64,000 nt of DNA from Alligator mississippiensis (lineage: Eukaryota; Chordata; Crocodylia; Alligatoridae): NCBI RefSeq assembly GCF_030867095.1, contig NC_081837.1, positions 15,642,501 through 15,706,500 on the forward strand, read 5' to 3'. The position numbers and the translations under genes are program-made. Below, one piece after another: positions 49,171-58,918 of the stretch (position 1 is the stretch's first letter; every line of letters starts with the position of its first letter). The notes below the pieces were generated by a model that was not told the DNA's origin, did no database searches, and saw only the letters and a list, made by a program, of their open reading frames with translations.

Positions 49171-50179
49171 CTCTGTCCAATATGAAATTGGACTCCAGCT
49201 CACCGTTTTTGTCATATAAACCCCCCCCAAACCCCTATATATCTGTTATTATTTATCCACAGGAACACCCCCTATGTACAAGAACGATGGTCCCTGCTTC
49301 ACGAAGCCTACACGATGAAAGGCTGACAGACAAGCACCAAGAGGTTAGGGGAAGAGGAACAGACAGTACTGTATACCTCAGCCAATTCCTTCATTATAAG
49401 CAGCACAACAACTAGTAAGTTATGCACAAATTATCTCCCTTAAGCTCCATTTTGACTCACTATTCAATTTATTTCAATTCTAAGCAACGTTGTGAAGGCT
49501 ATTTTATATACAAAGGAAACAAAAGTGTGGCTAAAGTTGACCCTTGCTGCACCTCTCCACCCTGAACAGTTTCCTCTTTGAGACAGACATCCTCTATTTC
49601 TTGTCTTGAAGCCAGGTTTTAAAACAACCCATACCCTGCATTACAGATCAGTCCGATTCTAAACTCTTCCTCTCTCTCTCGATAGTTTGATTAAAGGACA
49701 ACTTGGAGTCACGTGTTAACAGACTGCAAATGCTGAAAAAGAGCAAACACCAGGGAGAGAGAAATTATTTAGGGCGTTACTAACGAGTATTACGAGCACA
49801 AGGCTGAAAACAAGAGGGAAATTTAGGCTACCGGGAAAGACTTCCTGAAGTAAGATCTATTCGTAGATGAAATAAACTTAAAAAGGAAGTAAGCAGTGGG
49901 AACATCATTGCTTGGTACATTTAGCACTAGGCTAGATAAACATTAATGAATATACAATCATGAACTGACAGGGGAAAAAAAATCTAATCAAGTTAGCAAT
50001 TCTTTTCACTCTCTACATTTTAGGTTAAATCAGGTCCAGTTTTTGCTCCAGTCTGATAACTGGGAAGCATATGTGGAATTTTAACTCAGTGATTATCTCC
50101 CTTTTATAAATCCACATGGCCTCTCTCATTAAATTAGATATTCCTAGACGTTTCTTTTTAATCATTTACCTTTTTCAAT

Positions 50180-50285
50180 AGGAGGTGGTATTGCTCAGTG
50201 AAGCGGACACTGAACTAGTTGTTGTTCAATCCTTGGTCTTGGATCCTGGCTCTGCCACACTCTTGATTTGTATGTTGGGCAAGTA
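50180..50285 (+). repeat. MIR/CORE-SINE relic
   Basis: GGATCCTGGCTCTGCCACAC followed by TGTTGGGCAAGTAATTTA matches MIR in sense (CCCGGCTCTGCCACTTAC..CTTGGGCAAGTTACTTAA). The tRNA-related head at 50185-50215 is weak. Confidence 0.6.
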
Positions 50286-50334
50286 ATTTAGACCCATAAT
50301 TTCAATGACACCCACTAACTCAGGGGGGGCCTGT

Positions 50335-50838
50335 TGGAGACAACTTATGCCTAGTTTTGGGCCCTACACTTCAAGAAAGGTGTGGGCAGATTGAGAAGAA
50401 GGCAGCAGAGAATGACAAAAATGATTAGAGGCCTGTGAACATGATATATGAGGAACGTCTAAGAGAACTAGAGCTATTTAGGTGGAGTAAGAGAAGACTG
50501 ATGAGGGATTTGACAGTCTTCAGATACCTGAAGGGCAATTATAGAGAGGAAGGAGATGGACTTTTCTCTCTGGCTGTACAGGCAATGGCCTCAAACTGCA
50601 GCAGAGAAAATGTAGGTTGAATATGAGGAACAACTTGCTGCCTACGAGGTAGTTAAGCACTGGAACAGACTACCTAGAGAAGCAGTGGACTTTCCATCTC
50701 TGGCAAATTTTTATAAGCAGGTTTAACTGATACTTGGTTGGGATGGTTTAGTTAGGGATGATCCTGCCCTGAACAGGGGGCTGAACTAGATGTCCTCTTG
50801 AGGTCCCTTCCAGCCCTACTTTCTTATGATCCTATTAC
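50335..50838 (+). mobile_element. Old CR1 3' fragment
   Basis: CCTAGTTTTGGGCCCTACAC, ATGAGGAACGTCTAAGAGAAC and GCACTGGAACAGACTACCTAG follow CR1 ORF2 C-terminal order, ending GTCCCTTCCAGCCCTACTTT and TTCTTATGATCC. Only one 61-codon piece stays open. It is older than the other long CR1 copies here. Confidence 0.88.
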
Positions 50839-50839
50839 T

Positions 50840-52009
50840 AAGAGATGCTGAACACTTACAGCTCTAAAAGAAAGCCAGTGGGGAAAACTGAGGTCCAAAA
50901 AGCAAGCTTCTGAACAAGAAACAAGAGTTCCCGCAAGGATGTTTAGTGTTGCTTGCATTTACCTACCGAAAGCTACAGAAATGGAAGTGGTTTAAGACCC
51001 AAATAGAAAGTTCGTCAGTCAGACAGAGTCCAAGCTGATAGAAGACTGCCGCTGAACCATGGTGAATTCTAGAAATGATGGATTTGGCTGTAATGAAGTG
51101 TGTGCATCTAATAACACTTCAAATTAGAAAGGAAAACAAAGCAAAGTCTCATGACTGTCTCACCACTAGCTATGAAGAGTGTGGCTTACAGAAAGGACTA
51201 AAAGACAAATAAAGCTGATAAAGAGGAACATGTGGTAAACAATAGAGAACAGAAACAGCTGAAACAAAGCACTTGGAATGCAAAAATCTTTCTTGGGCTT
51301 CCTTTCCAGATCAGCAAGACTCCCTGGACTCATGACATCTCATTCAACTCCAAAAACTGCTTCTAGAAGACAGTCTTGTGGTAATAGATGAAATTATACA
51401 CAGTGAGGAGGTGGCCATATGCTTTTTTGTTGCTGTTCTGTTTTTACCTCCACCTTGATGGAGTCCATGTCTATTCTGAGGCTCCCAGGTACTACCAAGA
51501 CACAAATAATATTAATATGATGGTAATCAAAAGGAAGAAATTTCAGTGGGATGTGTTTCTGAATGCTTGTAGCTGCCTTTAAAAAAAATAAACCAACAAA
51601 CAAAATCCCCTTACCTTTGGCAGATAAGGCTCCAGTTAAAAATCTCTTTGAAATTTTGTCCTTTACATTCAAACATTCCTCATAAGCTTTAGCTGTTCCT
51701 TAAGCCCTTTGGACATAATTTTCTTTGCGACAGAATTGTTTGAGATGCAATAAATATGCATTCAGATGAAAGCAGAGAATGATAAATAAGATACAAAGCA
51801 GCCACTTGCGCAAGTATAAATTTAGCCATATTTTCTTTTCTTATGCTTCTAAATCAGATTATATCTTCTGCTGGGGACAAGCTTTCTTACCTTCATCGCC
51901 TGAATGTGCATCTATTGTTTTTGGAAATGAAAGTTCTGACAGCAACACAGGATGTCCTTAGGAGAATGTCCTCATGTGCCTGATATTAATGCAGAAATGT
52001 GTCCTATAG
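50840..52009. other. Intergenic stretch, nothing recognised
   Basis: I see no gene, RNA or nameable repeat. Open frames stay under 95 codons. Confidence 0.4.
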
Positions 52010-52017
52010 GTGTTGGT

Positions 52018-52561
52018 TAGGCCTGCGTGAAGCGGCTAGTATTCTCTTAGGACTCGGCCAATTTGGGGCACAGTAATTCAATTTGGCGATTTGAATCACT
52101 GTCCCGAGTTGATTTGGCTGAATCCGATTAGGAGATTCACCTGCCACCCAATTGGCCAAATATCCGAATCGGCCCCATTTCCTGCCCCTCTCCCAGCAGC
52201 TGGTGAATCTGGGACCTTTTTTTGGTTTGTTTAAAGAGCTGGGGCAGGCAGGGCAGCCATTGCAGGGGAGTGGGGGCTGGGAGAGTGGGCAGGGGTCAGG
52301 AGGCACTGGGGGAGCAGGCAGGGGTCCCCCCATGGTCCCCTTCTCCAGCCCCGCCTCTCCTGCCCCCTACTTACCAGCACAGTGTCCAAGCCCAGGTCCC
52401 TGCGGCAGCGGGCAGGGACTGCCCAAATCTCCAAAGCTCTCCAAATCGATTCAGACCTTTTTATTGGTCTCCCGATTCGATTTGGATTCAGAGATTCAGC
52501 TGCTGAATCGGACCAAATCTTCTCTTAATCAAATCAGCACCCAAAGCTTTGCACAGTCCTA
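52018..52561. mobile_element. Palindromic hAT-like element, copy E
   Basis: This 544-bp copy starts TAGGCCTGCGTGAAGCGGC and ends CAAAGCTTTGCACAGTCCTA. Octamers GTGTTGGT (52010-52017) and GTATTGGT (52562-52569) differ at one position. It is the shortest of the G-rich-core copies. Confidence 0.9.
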
Positions 52562-52658
52562 GTATTGGTCTGGTCTGGTGTGAAACATTTATTCTTTCCA
52601 TTAAGGCCTCAGGTAACTACCTCATTCCCAACAAATCCTGCCATGTCTCTCTTTTTTT

Positions 52659-53869
52659 CTAGTCTCTTTCTATGACCAGGTTACGAAACGCCTGGACACA
52701 GGAGGAGGGGTGGATGTCGTATACTTAGACTTCAGGAAGGCCTTCGATACGGTATCCCACCCCATACTGGTGAACAAGTTAAGAGGCTGTGACGTGGATG
52801 ACTACACAGTCCGGTGGGTGGCGAATTGGCTGGAGGGTCGCACCCAGAGAGTCGTGGTAGATGGGTCGGTTTCGACCTGGAAGGGTGTGGGCAGTGGGGT
52901 CCCGCAGGGCTCGGTCCTTGGACCGATACTCTTTAATGTCTTCATCAGCGACTTGGACGAGGGAGTGAAATGTACTCTGTCCAAGTTAGCAGATGACACA
53001 AAGATATGGGGAGATGTGGACACGCCGGAGGGCAGGGAACAGCTGCAAGCAGACCTGGACAAGTGGGCAGAAAACAACAGGATGCAGTTCAACAAGGAGA
53101 AATGCAAAGTGCTGCACCTAGGGAGGAAAAATGTCCAGCATACCTACAGCCTAGGGAATAACCTGCTGGGTGGCACAGAGGTAGAAAGGGATCTTGGAGT
53201 CCTAGTGGACTCCAAGATGAACATGAGCCAGCAGTGTGACGAAGCCATCAGAAAAGCCAATGGCACTTTATCGTGCATCAGCAGATGCATGACGAATAGG
53301 TCCAGGGAGGTGATACTTCCCCTCTATCGGGCGCTGGTCAGACTGCAGTTGGAGTACTGCGTGCAATTCTGGGCGCCGCACTTCAAGAGGGATGCGGATA
53401 ACCTGGAGAGGGTCCAGAGAAGGGCCACTCGTATGGTCAAGGGCCTGCAGACCAAGCCCTACGAGGAGAGACTAGAGAAACTGGACCTTTTCAGCCTCCG
53501 CAAGAGAAGGTTGAGAGGCGACCTTGTGGCTGCCTATAAGTTCATCACGGGGGCACAGAAGGGAATTGGTGAGGATTTATTCACTAAGGCGCCCCCGGGG
53601 GTTACTAGAAACAATGGCCACAAGCTAGCAGAGAGCAGATTTAGATTGGACATTAGGAAGAACTTCTTCACAGTTCAAGTGGCCAAGGTCTGGAACGGGC
53701 TCCCAAGGGAGGTGGTGCTCTCCCCTACCCTGGGGGTCTTCAAGAGGAAGTTAGATGAGCATCTAGCTGGGGTCATCTAGACCCAGCACTCTTTCCTGCT
53801 TATGCAGGGGGTCGGACTCGATGATCTATTGAGGTCCCTTCCAACCCTAACATCTATGAATCTATGAAT
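52659..53869 (+). mobile_element. CR1 LINE 3' half with intact reverse-transcriptase frame
   Basis: This copy is 5'-truncated just before the first palm motif and then stays open for 356 codons (52710-53780). It shows [41 protein letters not shown] and the C-terminal LDIRKNFFTVQVAKVWNGLP. The usual FADD reads LADD, which keeps both aspartates. The tail is CTATGAATCTATGAATG. The open frame and close match to the piece at 41.6 kb mark it as young, although the endonuclease is absent. Confidence 0.95.
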
Positions 53870-53923
53870 GTCCTCTACCAAAGTCATTTGGTCTCTTCAA
53901 GGCCCAATCTGTTACACTTATTT

Positions 53924-54247
53924 CAGGGTTTGTCAACTGGGGGTACATGTACCCCCTGGGGGTACTTGTGAAGGCCCTAGGGGGTACATGTGGGTGGACA
54001 GGGATGGAGCACCACCACCCACCACCCCACACTGCCTGGAGCAGGAACAGGAGCAGGGTGAGGGCAGCAGCGCCCCTCTATGGGCCGCACAGGTGGCACC
54101 TGGTCCGTCAGACCTGGGTGGCAGGGAGGAAGGGGGAAGCTTGCCTACGGCAGTGGCTACTACTGCCATCCACCAGCCCACACTGCCCCCCTCTTCACAT
54201 CCAGCCACCAGGGGCACACTTTTTTATTAAAAGACTGAAAACCTCTG
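53924..54247 (+). mobile_element. hAT-type MITE
   Basis: This 324-bp element starts CAGGGTTTGTCAACTGGGGG and ends GACTGAAAACCTCTG, which are inverted hAT-type termini (CAGGGGTTCTCAA class). Octamers ACTTATTT (53916-53923) and ACTTATGC (54248-54255) match at six positions. The repeated GGGGGTACATGT motif follows the left end. No transposase remains. Confidence 0.8.
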
Positions 54248-54439
54248 ACTTATGCAACTCATACTTGGTCTCATCAAGTCAATGGTATAACACAGGATTC
54301 ACATCAGTAGGATCTCAGACTGTAGATCTCAAGGTAGATAGAAAGTAGGCAAATGTATTTCTTGGATATATGCAAAACTATGTGCAAAAACGAAGGTTTA
54401 TTTTCTACCTATGGGGACTTTTTACCATCTTTAATTTTC

Positions 54440-54615
54440 CCTGAGCCTGAGGAAGGATGCATGTGCCCAAAAGCTTGCAGGAAAAAAAAAAAAAAAAATA
54501 TATTTTTTTTTTGTGATTTCTTAGTTGGTCTAAGAAAAGGTATCATCTCTGAACCAAGAGTTCTACAGTTTTGCATTTCTTTTGTCTCAGACCAACACAG
54601 CTACCAAATGCAATC
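54440..54615 (+). mobile_element. Penelope-like element tail with hammerhead-like motif
   Basis: CCTGAGGAAGGATGC and CCCAAAAGCTTGCAG resemble the CTGATGAAG..CGAAAGCTT hammerhead core found in Penelope-like retroelements of reptiles. Then follows TTAGTTGGTCTAAGAAAAGG and CAGACCAACACAGCTACC, the typical end of that repeat group. The core differs at key places (CTGAGGA, AAAAG) and a 17-A tract with an AT run interrupts it, so a working ribozyme is unlikely. Family assignment is from recalled motifs. Confidence 0.55.
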
Positions 54616-54919
54616 CTAATACATGTAATTTGTAGTCACCATCCATTTTTGCAATGTTTGTTTCAATCAGGATTTTTAACGTATACAAAATGTTTTAAAA
54701 TGTAAAAATTGAACAGACTAAAAAGCAACCAACCATAGATAGGAACGTTGCTTAGGATTCTATGTTGCAGTTGTTTCTCATGCCAAATTCTCTTAAATTG
54801 TTAATATGTAGAAGAACAAATCTACTAAAGCAATCTTTAGCTATTGAATTTGGCAAGCATAACAACTAGTCAGGTTTCCACATGAGAAATATAATTGTAC
54901 TTAAACATTAACACAAATA

Positions 54920-57900
54920 GGGTGTGTCTACTTGAGATGTGTTAATGCATGTTAGCCTAAGTTATCGCGCATTACGGGCACGCAAATACTGGTATCAAAT
55001 TTAGTCACGATTAGTTAATGCAGTCACGCATGTGTAGACGTGATTCAGCACTAAGTTCAGTGCCGGGTCGGCCCTACCACTAGGGCCTGGCCTGAGCCCA
55101 GCCCCAGGGCTTCTGGCTGGCCCTTCTCCCCCAGGGCTGGGATGCTCTCTGGCAGCCCCAAGCTGCAAGCTATAAAAGCCTGTGGCCACTTTGTGCCCTG
55201 AGGCACAGACATCAGGAGCCTGAACAAAACTGTTCTTCTGTGTAGGAGCCCAGCAGGCCCTGTGTGCTCACTTGTCCCCCTCCAGAGCTGCTGCTTGGCC
55301 ACAGGTGTATCACAAAGTGCTTGCTGCACCCCTTGCCTAGCCTGAGATCCCCCAGGGCTGCTGCCTAGCTGTCTCTGGCAGCAGGGCCAGCACCAGCTCC
55401 CTGCTGCTGCTCACCCCCAGTTGTCTCCTGTGCTTGTAGGTCTTGTGATGAAGTGCTTTTGCATTTGGCTCCCAGTTCCTATGCCCATGCATTGGGTGCT
55501 GCTGGCAGCCATCCAGGGCCAGCCACACAGGGACAGCTGCGCAGAGACCCAAAGAGCCAGCGCGGGATAAGAATGTCATCATCCTCCTCCCTGTTGAGCC
55601 TGGGCCCTGCCCACCTGCACATGCCCTAGCCAACCACCAGGGCCCCCAAATGGACCTAGGAGGAGGTGTGCAATAGTGCTCCCTCCTGTTGCTCCCACAT
55701 TTAGGAGGCCCTGTTGGGTAGGATGCAGGAGCAAAGGCACTCTCGGCCTGCACAGCAGTGCTGCATAAAGGTCGAGGCCTTGCGGCCACAATGGGTAGCC
55801 ATGACTGACTTCAATTGTTAGTCCAGTCATGCCCAAAAGTCCATGGCCTTTATGTGGGTGCTGACCTGCGTTTCAGTACCCTGAGAGCCTGGCCACACCC
55901 CTGCAAGTGCCACCAGCAGGGGCAGCCTGCCCAAGCCCCTGCTCCACCCTGACACCTCTGGTGACTTGTCACCGGAGGAGGGGACCTCAGGCCTTCAGTG
56001 CCCTGCCCACCCTCCTCCCCAGCTGCTGCATCCACTGGCAGCTCAGGGAGCCCTGTCCAGCAGCTGCCTTGCCCTTGGCACAGCCCCAGACACCAGCATA
56101 TGGAGTGGCTGAGCATGCCACCACCATCAGCATCAGCTCCTCCGGGGGAGGCCCCTGGCCAGGCATCAGCCCACTGCACACCATGGGTCTTGGACACCAG
56201 GTACAGTTAGTCACCCTCACCAATGGGGAGGCCCATGCCAAGCTGCCAGCTTCACCAGTCTGGACACATGGTAAGCCCTGCACTGGCCCTAGTCCCACAC
56301 TGGCATTGCCATCAGCCTGGACACAAAGCAAGTCCCCCTGGCCCTAGCAGCTGCCCCTTTTCCAGCCCACCCACAGTCTCCTCCCTCCAGCCCCCCCCCC
56401 AGTCTCTTTGCTCCAGCCACCTCCCCCCCCCCCCCGCCACAGAGCAGAGTGGTGGGGCACAGTTCAAAACTTTATTGAGCCTCTCACACACCGAGGAAGT
56501 CATCAATGCTAACAGAAATGTCCTCGGCAGTAGGGGAAAGAGACATGTAGCGCTGCCACAAGTAGCTCTCCAGGTGGTACTGGAGGTTGTAGGGCAGACC
56601 TGACTTCCCCCCACATTGTCATAGCTCAGGGTCCCGAGCCAGGAGTACAGATGTGCCTGGGGCAACAGGAGGATCAGCAGCATCAGGGCATAGTGGCTCA
56701 GGCACCTATCAGCCTGCACAAATAGCTCATCATGCACCCATCAGGGCACATGCAGGGGCACCCCTCCCTGCAGGGGACCTCTCTGGGGAGAAGGGGCATG
56801 GCCAGCCCCTTGCCTCAGTTGTCCACAAGCCCCACATGCCCCAAGCCTGGGTGCCATGGGCTGGGTGGAAGTGGGGCAAAGTGGCCTATAGGGAAGGGAT
56901 GGGGAGTGGGGTCTGGAGCTGTGGCAGAAGGTGCTGCCAGCAGCCTGGCCTGGAAAGGGGGCAGGGGTGGCAAGCTGTCTGCAGCCAGCACCCAGCGGGC
57001 ACCAGCCCCAGGAGATCAAGCAGGAAGGGGGGGGGGGATTGGGAGGTAAACCATCACAAAAGGGCCACCATCTGGATGCAGGGAAGAGGCCACGAGCCCC
57101 AGTGGGGATGTGGGGTCTGGATCACCACCACTTACTGCTGGAGCCACCTGGATGCACCAGCTCTGCCAGTGGTGCACCAGGGACTGGACCCTCCTGCTCC
57201 AGTGGCTGGTGGCAGTGGTGGAGGAGTGGGAGGTGCAGGAGCAAGTGTGGGAGGCATGGCACCTGGTGGGCAGAGGATATTCTCCAGGTGGAGTCATAGG
57301 ACTAGGCATAGTAGGACCACTGCAGCAAAAGTGGCCTTGGAGCAGGAGCAGCTCCAACAGCAGGGGGGTGCCAATCCCCAGGCCATGGACACCCTCCTGG
57401 CCCTGGTGGCTGCATACATGTCCCTCACTGCCTAGCCCCCACCCATGGCTCCACAGGGCCCCTTGGTCCTGCCCGCTTCAGGCCCCCACCTAGCTTCCAC
57501 TCTGGACATGCTGCCACCCACCTGGGCCAGGATCCGCTGCTCTCCCCTGCACCATGCAGCTGAAGACCCAGCTGCACATGAGGCCAGCACCTGCTGGGGT
57601 CACTGCAGCCCCTGGACTCATGGGGAGACATCTAAGGGCTGGGGTGCTGGGCATCTGCCCCGGGGCTCTGGCTCCTAGGCCTCCCATATGGCTCCCCACT
57701 CTGGGCTTGAACACAAATTGTTGTAAATGTGCATGTCCTGAGAGTGGTGCCATGGGTGGGTGGCAGGACAGGCAGGCTGGAGCAGGAGTGAAGGAGGAGG
57801 GGGTCAGCCAGTACCCTGGCCCCCACTGGTGGGTGCATGGCTGTCCTGGGGCCAGCAAGACCAGCACCGTTAGCCAGCAGCAGTGCAGAGCACTGGTCAT

Positions 57901-58175
57901 CGCTGACAGGGGCTGGGCTGGAGCAGCCCTGGTGCAGGAAGGAATGGTGGGCAAGGAGGGAGCTGGTGCTTTCTGCCCCTGCACTGGGCATGTGGTTACT
58001 GGACAGGGAAGGGACTGGCCAGGGATCAGTTTCCAAGATGGCTGCCAAGTGCTGGCAGCTGGCTCTGGCTTCTGCATGGCTACCAAGTGCTGGCAGCCAT
58101 GTGGCTGGAAGCTGAAGCTCCCCCCCGGGTGGCCACAGGGGCACATGGCAGGACTGGAGGGACACGAGACTAACT
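54920..58175. mobile_element. GC-rich block with transposon-type left end, unidentified
   Basis: It opens with GGGTGTGTCTACTTGAG, the same kind of terminus as the element at 30242, followed by AT-rich DNA to CATGTGTAGACGTGATT at about 55046. From there to 58175 the DNA is GC-rich with many overlapping open frames (up to 275 codons) on both strands. None has a domain I recognise, and overlapping frames on both strands suggest composition rather than genes. A TTTATT at 56470 would be an AATAAA for minus-strand transcription. No right terminus is seen. It is probably a degraded long DNA transposon, but this is inference. Confidence 0.4.
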
Positions 58176-58202
58176 TTAGTCTCAAGTCTCTACACATGGA
58201 GA

Positions 58203-58375
58203 GAGACACACAACCTCTTTGAGTAGAGGTGATATCTTTTATTAGACCAACTGAGTACTTGCTAAGAACCTCTTTCCAACTACTCAGCTGACCATGGGTC
58301 CAATGCTTCAAAGACATAAGCAGGCAAGGTTCTTTGAGTAGAGGTGATACCTTTTATTAGCCCAACTGTTTCACT
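58203..58375 (-). mobile_element. Penelope-like tail, duplicated
   Basis: CTTTGAGTAGAGGTGATATC with ATTAGACCAACTGAG at 58217 recurs at 58332 as CTTTGAGTAGAGGTGATACC with ATTAGCCCAACTG, 115 bp apart. The reverse complement (AGTTGGTCTAATAAAAGATA) matches the same repeat group as 54524-54550. Such tandem terminal copies are known for Penelope-like elements. Confidence 0.5.
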
Positions 58376-58578
58376 AACTTCTACATTTGTTTCTAAAAAA
58401 ATTTAATACCATTTCCATGAATTCCACCACATGCCATATTGGGCTGTAACATCTCATTGTTCATTTTGAAATCAGCAACATTTATGGAAACTACCAAATA
58501 TGATGCTTCTCAGGCTCAAAAGTGTATGTGTTTAACCACCACCAGACAAAAGGTAAGAGACACCATCTATGCTTGATT

Positions 58579-58918
58579 TAGCAGGACCAGATTTTGCAAA
58601 AGAGCCCCGATTTGATTTGGTGGAGATTCAGCCCAATTCAGCGGCTGAATCTCTGAATCCAAATCAAATCAGAAGACCCTTTAATCTCTCTGAATCAAAC
58701 TAGAATCCTCCAAATTGATTCAGAGAGGTTCAGAAAGATTTGGAGCCGCCTGCTACCTCAAGGTATGTAGAAAAAACATTTAAAGCTGTGTCCGTCTCAA
58801 TCACTGATTCTCCAAATCAGCATTGAATCTGGGACAGTGATCCGAATCAAGAAATCGAATCACCGCCCCCGATTCGGGCCAAATCTGAATTGAATAGGGC
58901 CTGTTTTGTGCAGCCCTA
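58579..58918. mobile_element. Palindromic hAT-like element, copy F
   Basis: The shortest family member (about 340 bp), with the interior type of copy B (TACCTCAAGGTATGTAGAAA and AAAGCTGTGTCC). The right end reads TTTTGTGCAGCCCTA. The left terminus is diverged and no target duplication is seen, so the start is approximate. Confidence 0.75.

Noticed and set aside
48681-49415. 244-codon frame as a host gene
   Set aside because: Its middle matches the C-terminus of a jockey-like LINE, so it is part of a dead retroelement.
55337-58317. Many long open frames on both strands, up to 275 codons
   Set aside because: Frames overlap on opposite strands, are low-complexity and match no family I know, so I do not annotate genes here.
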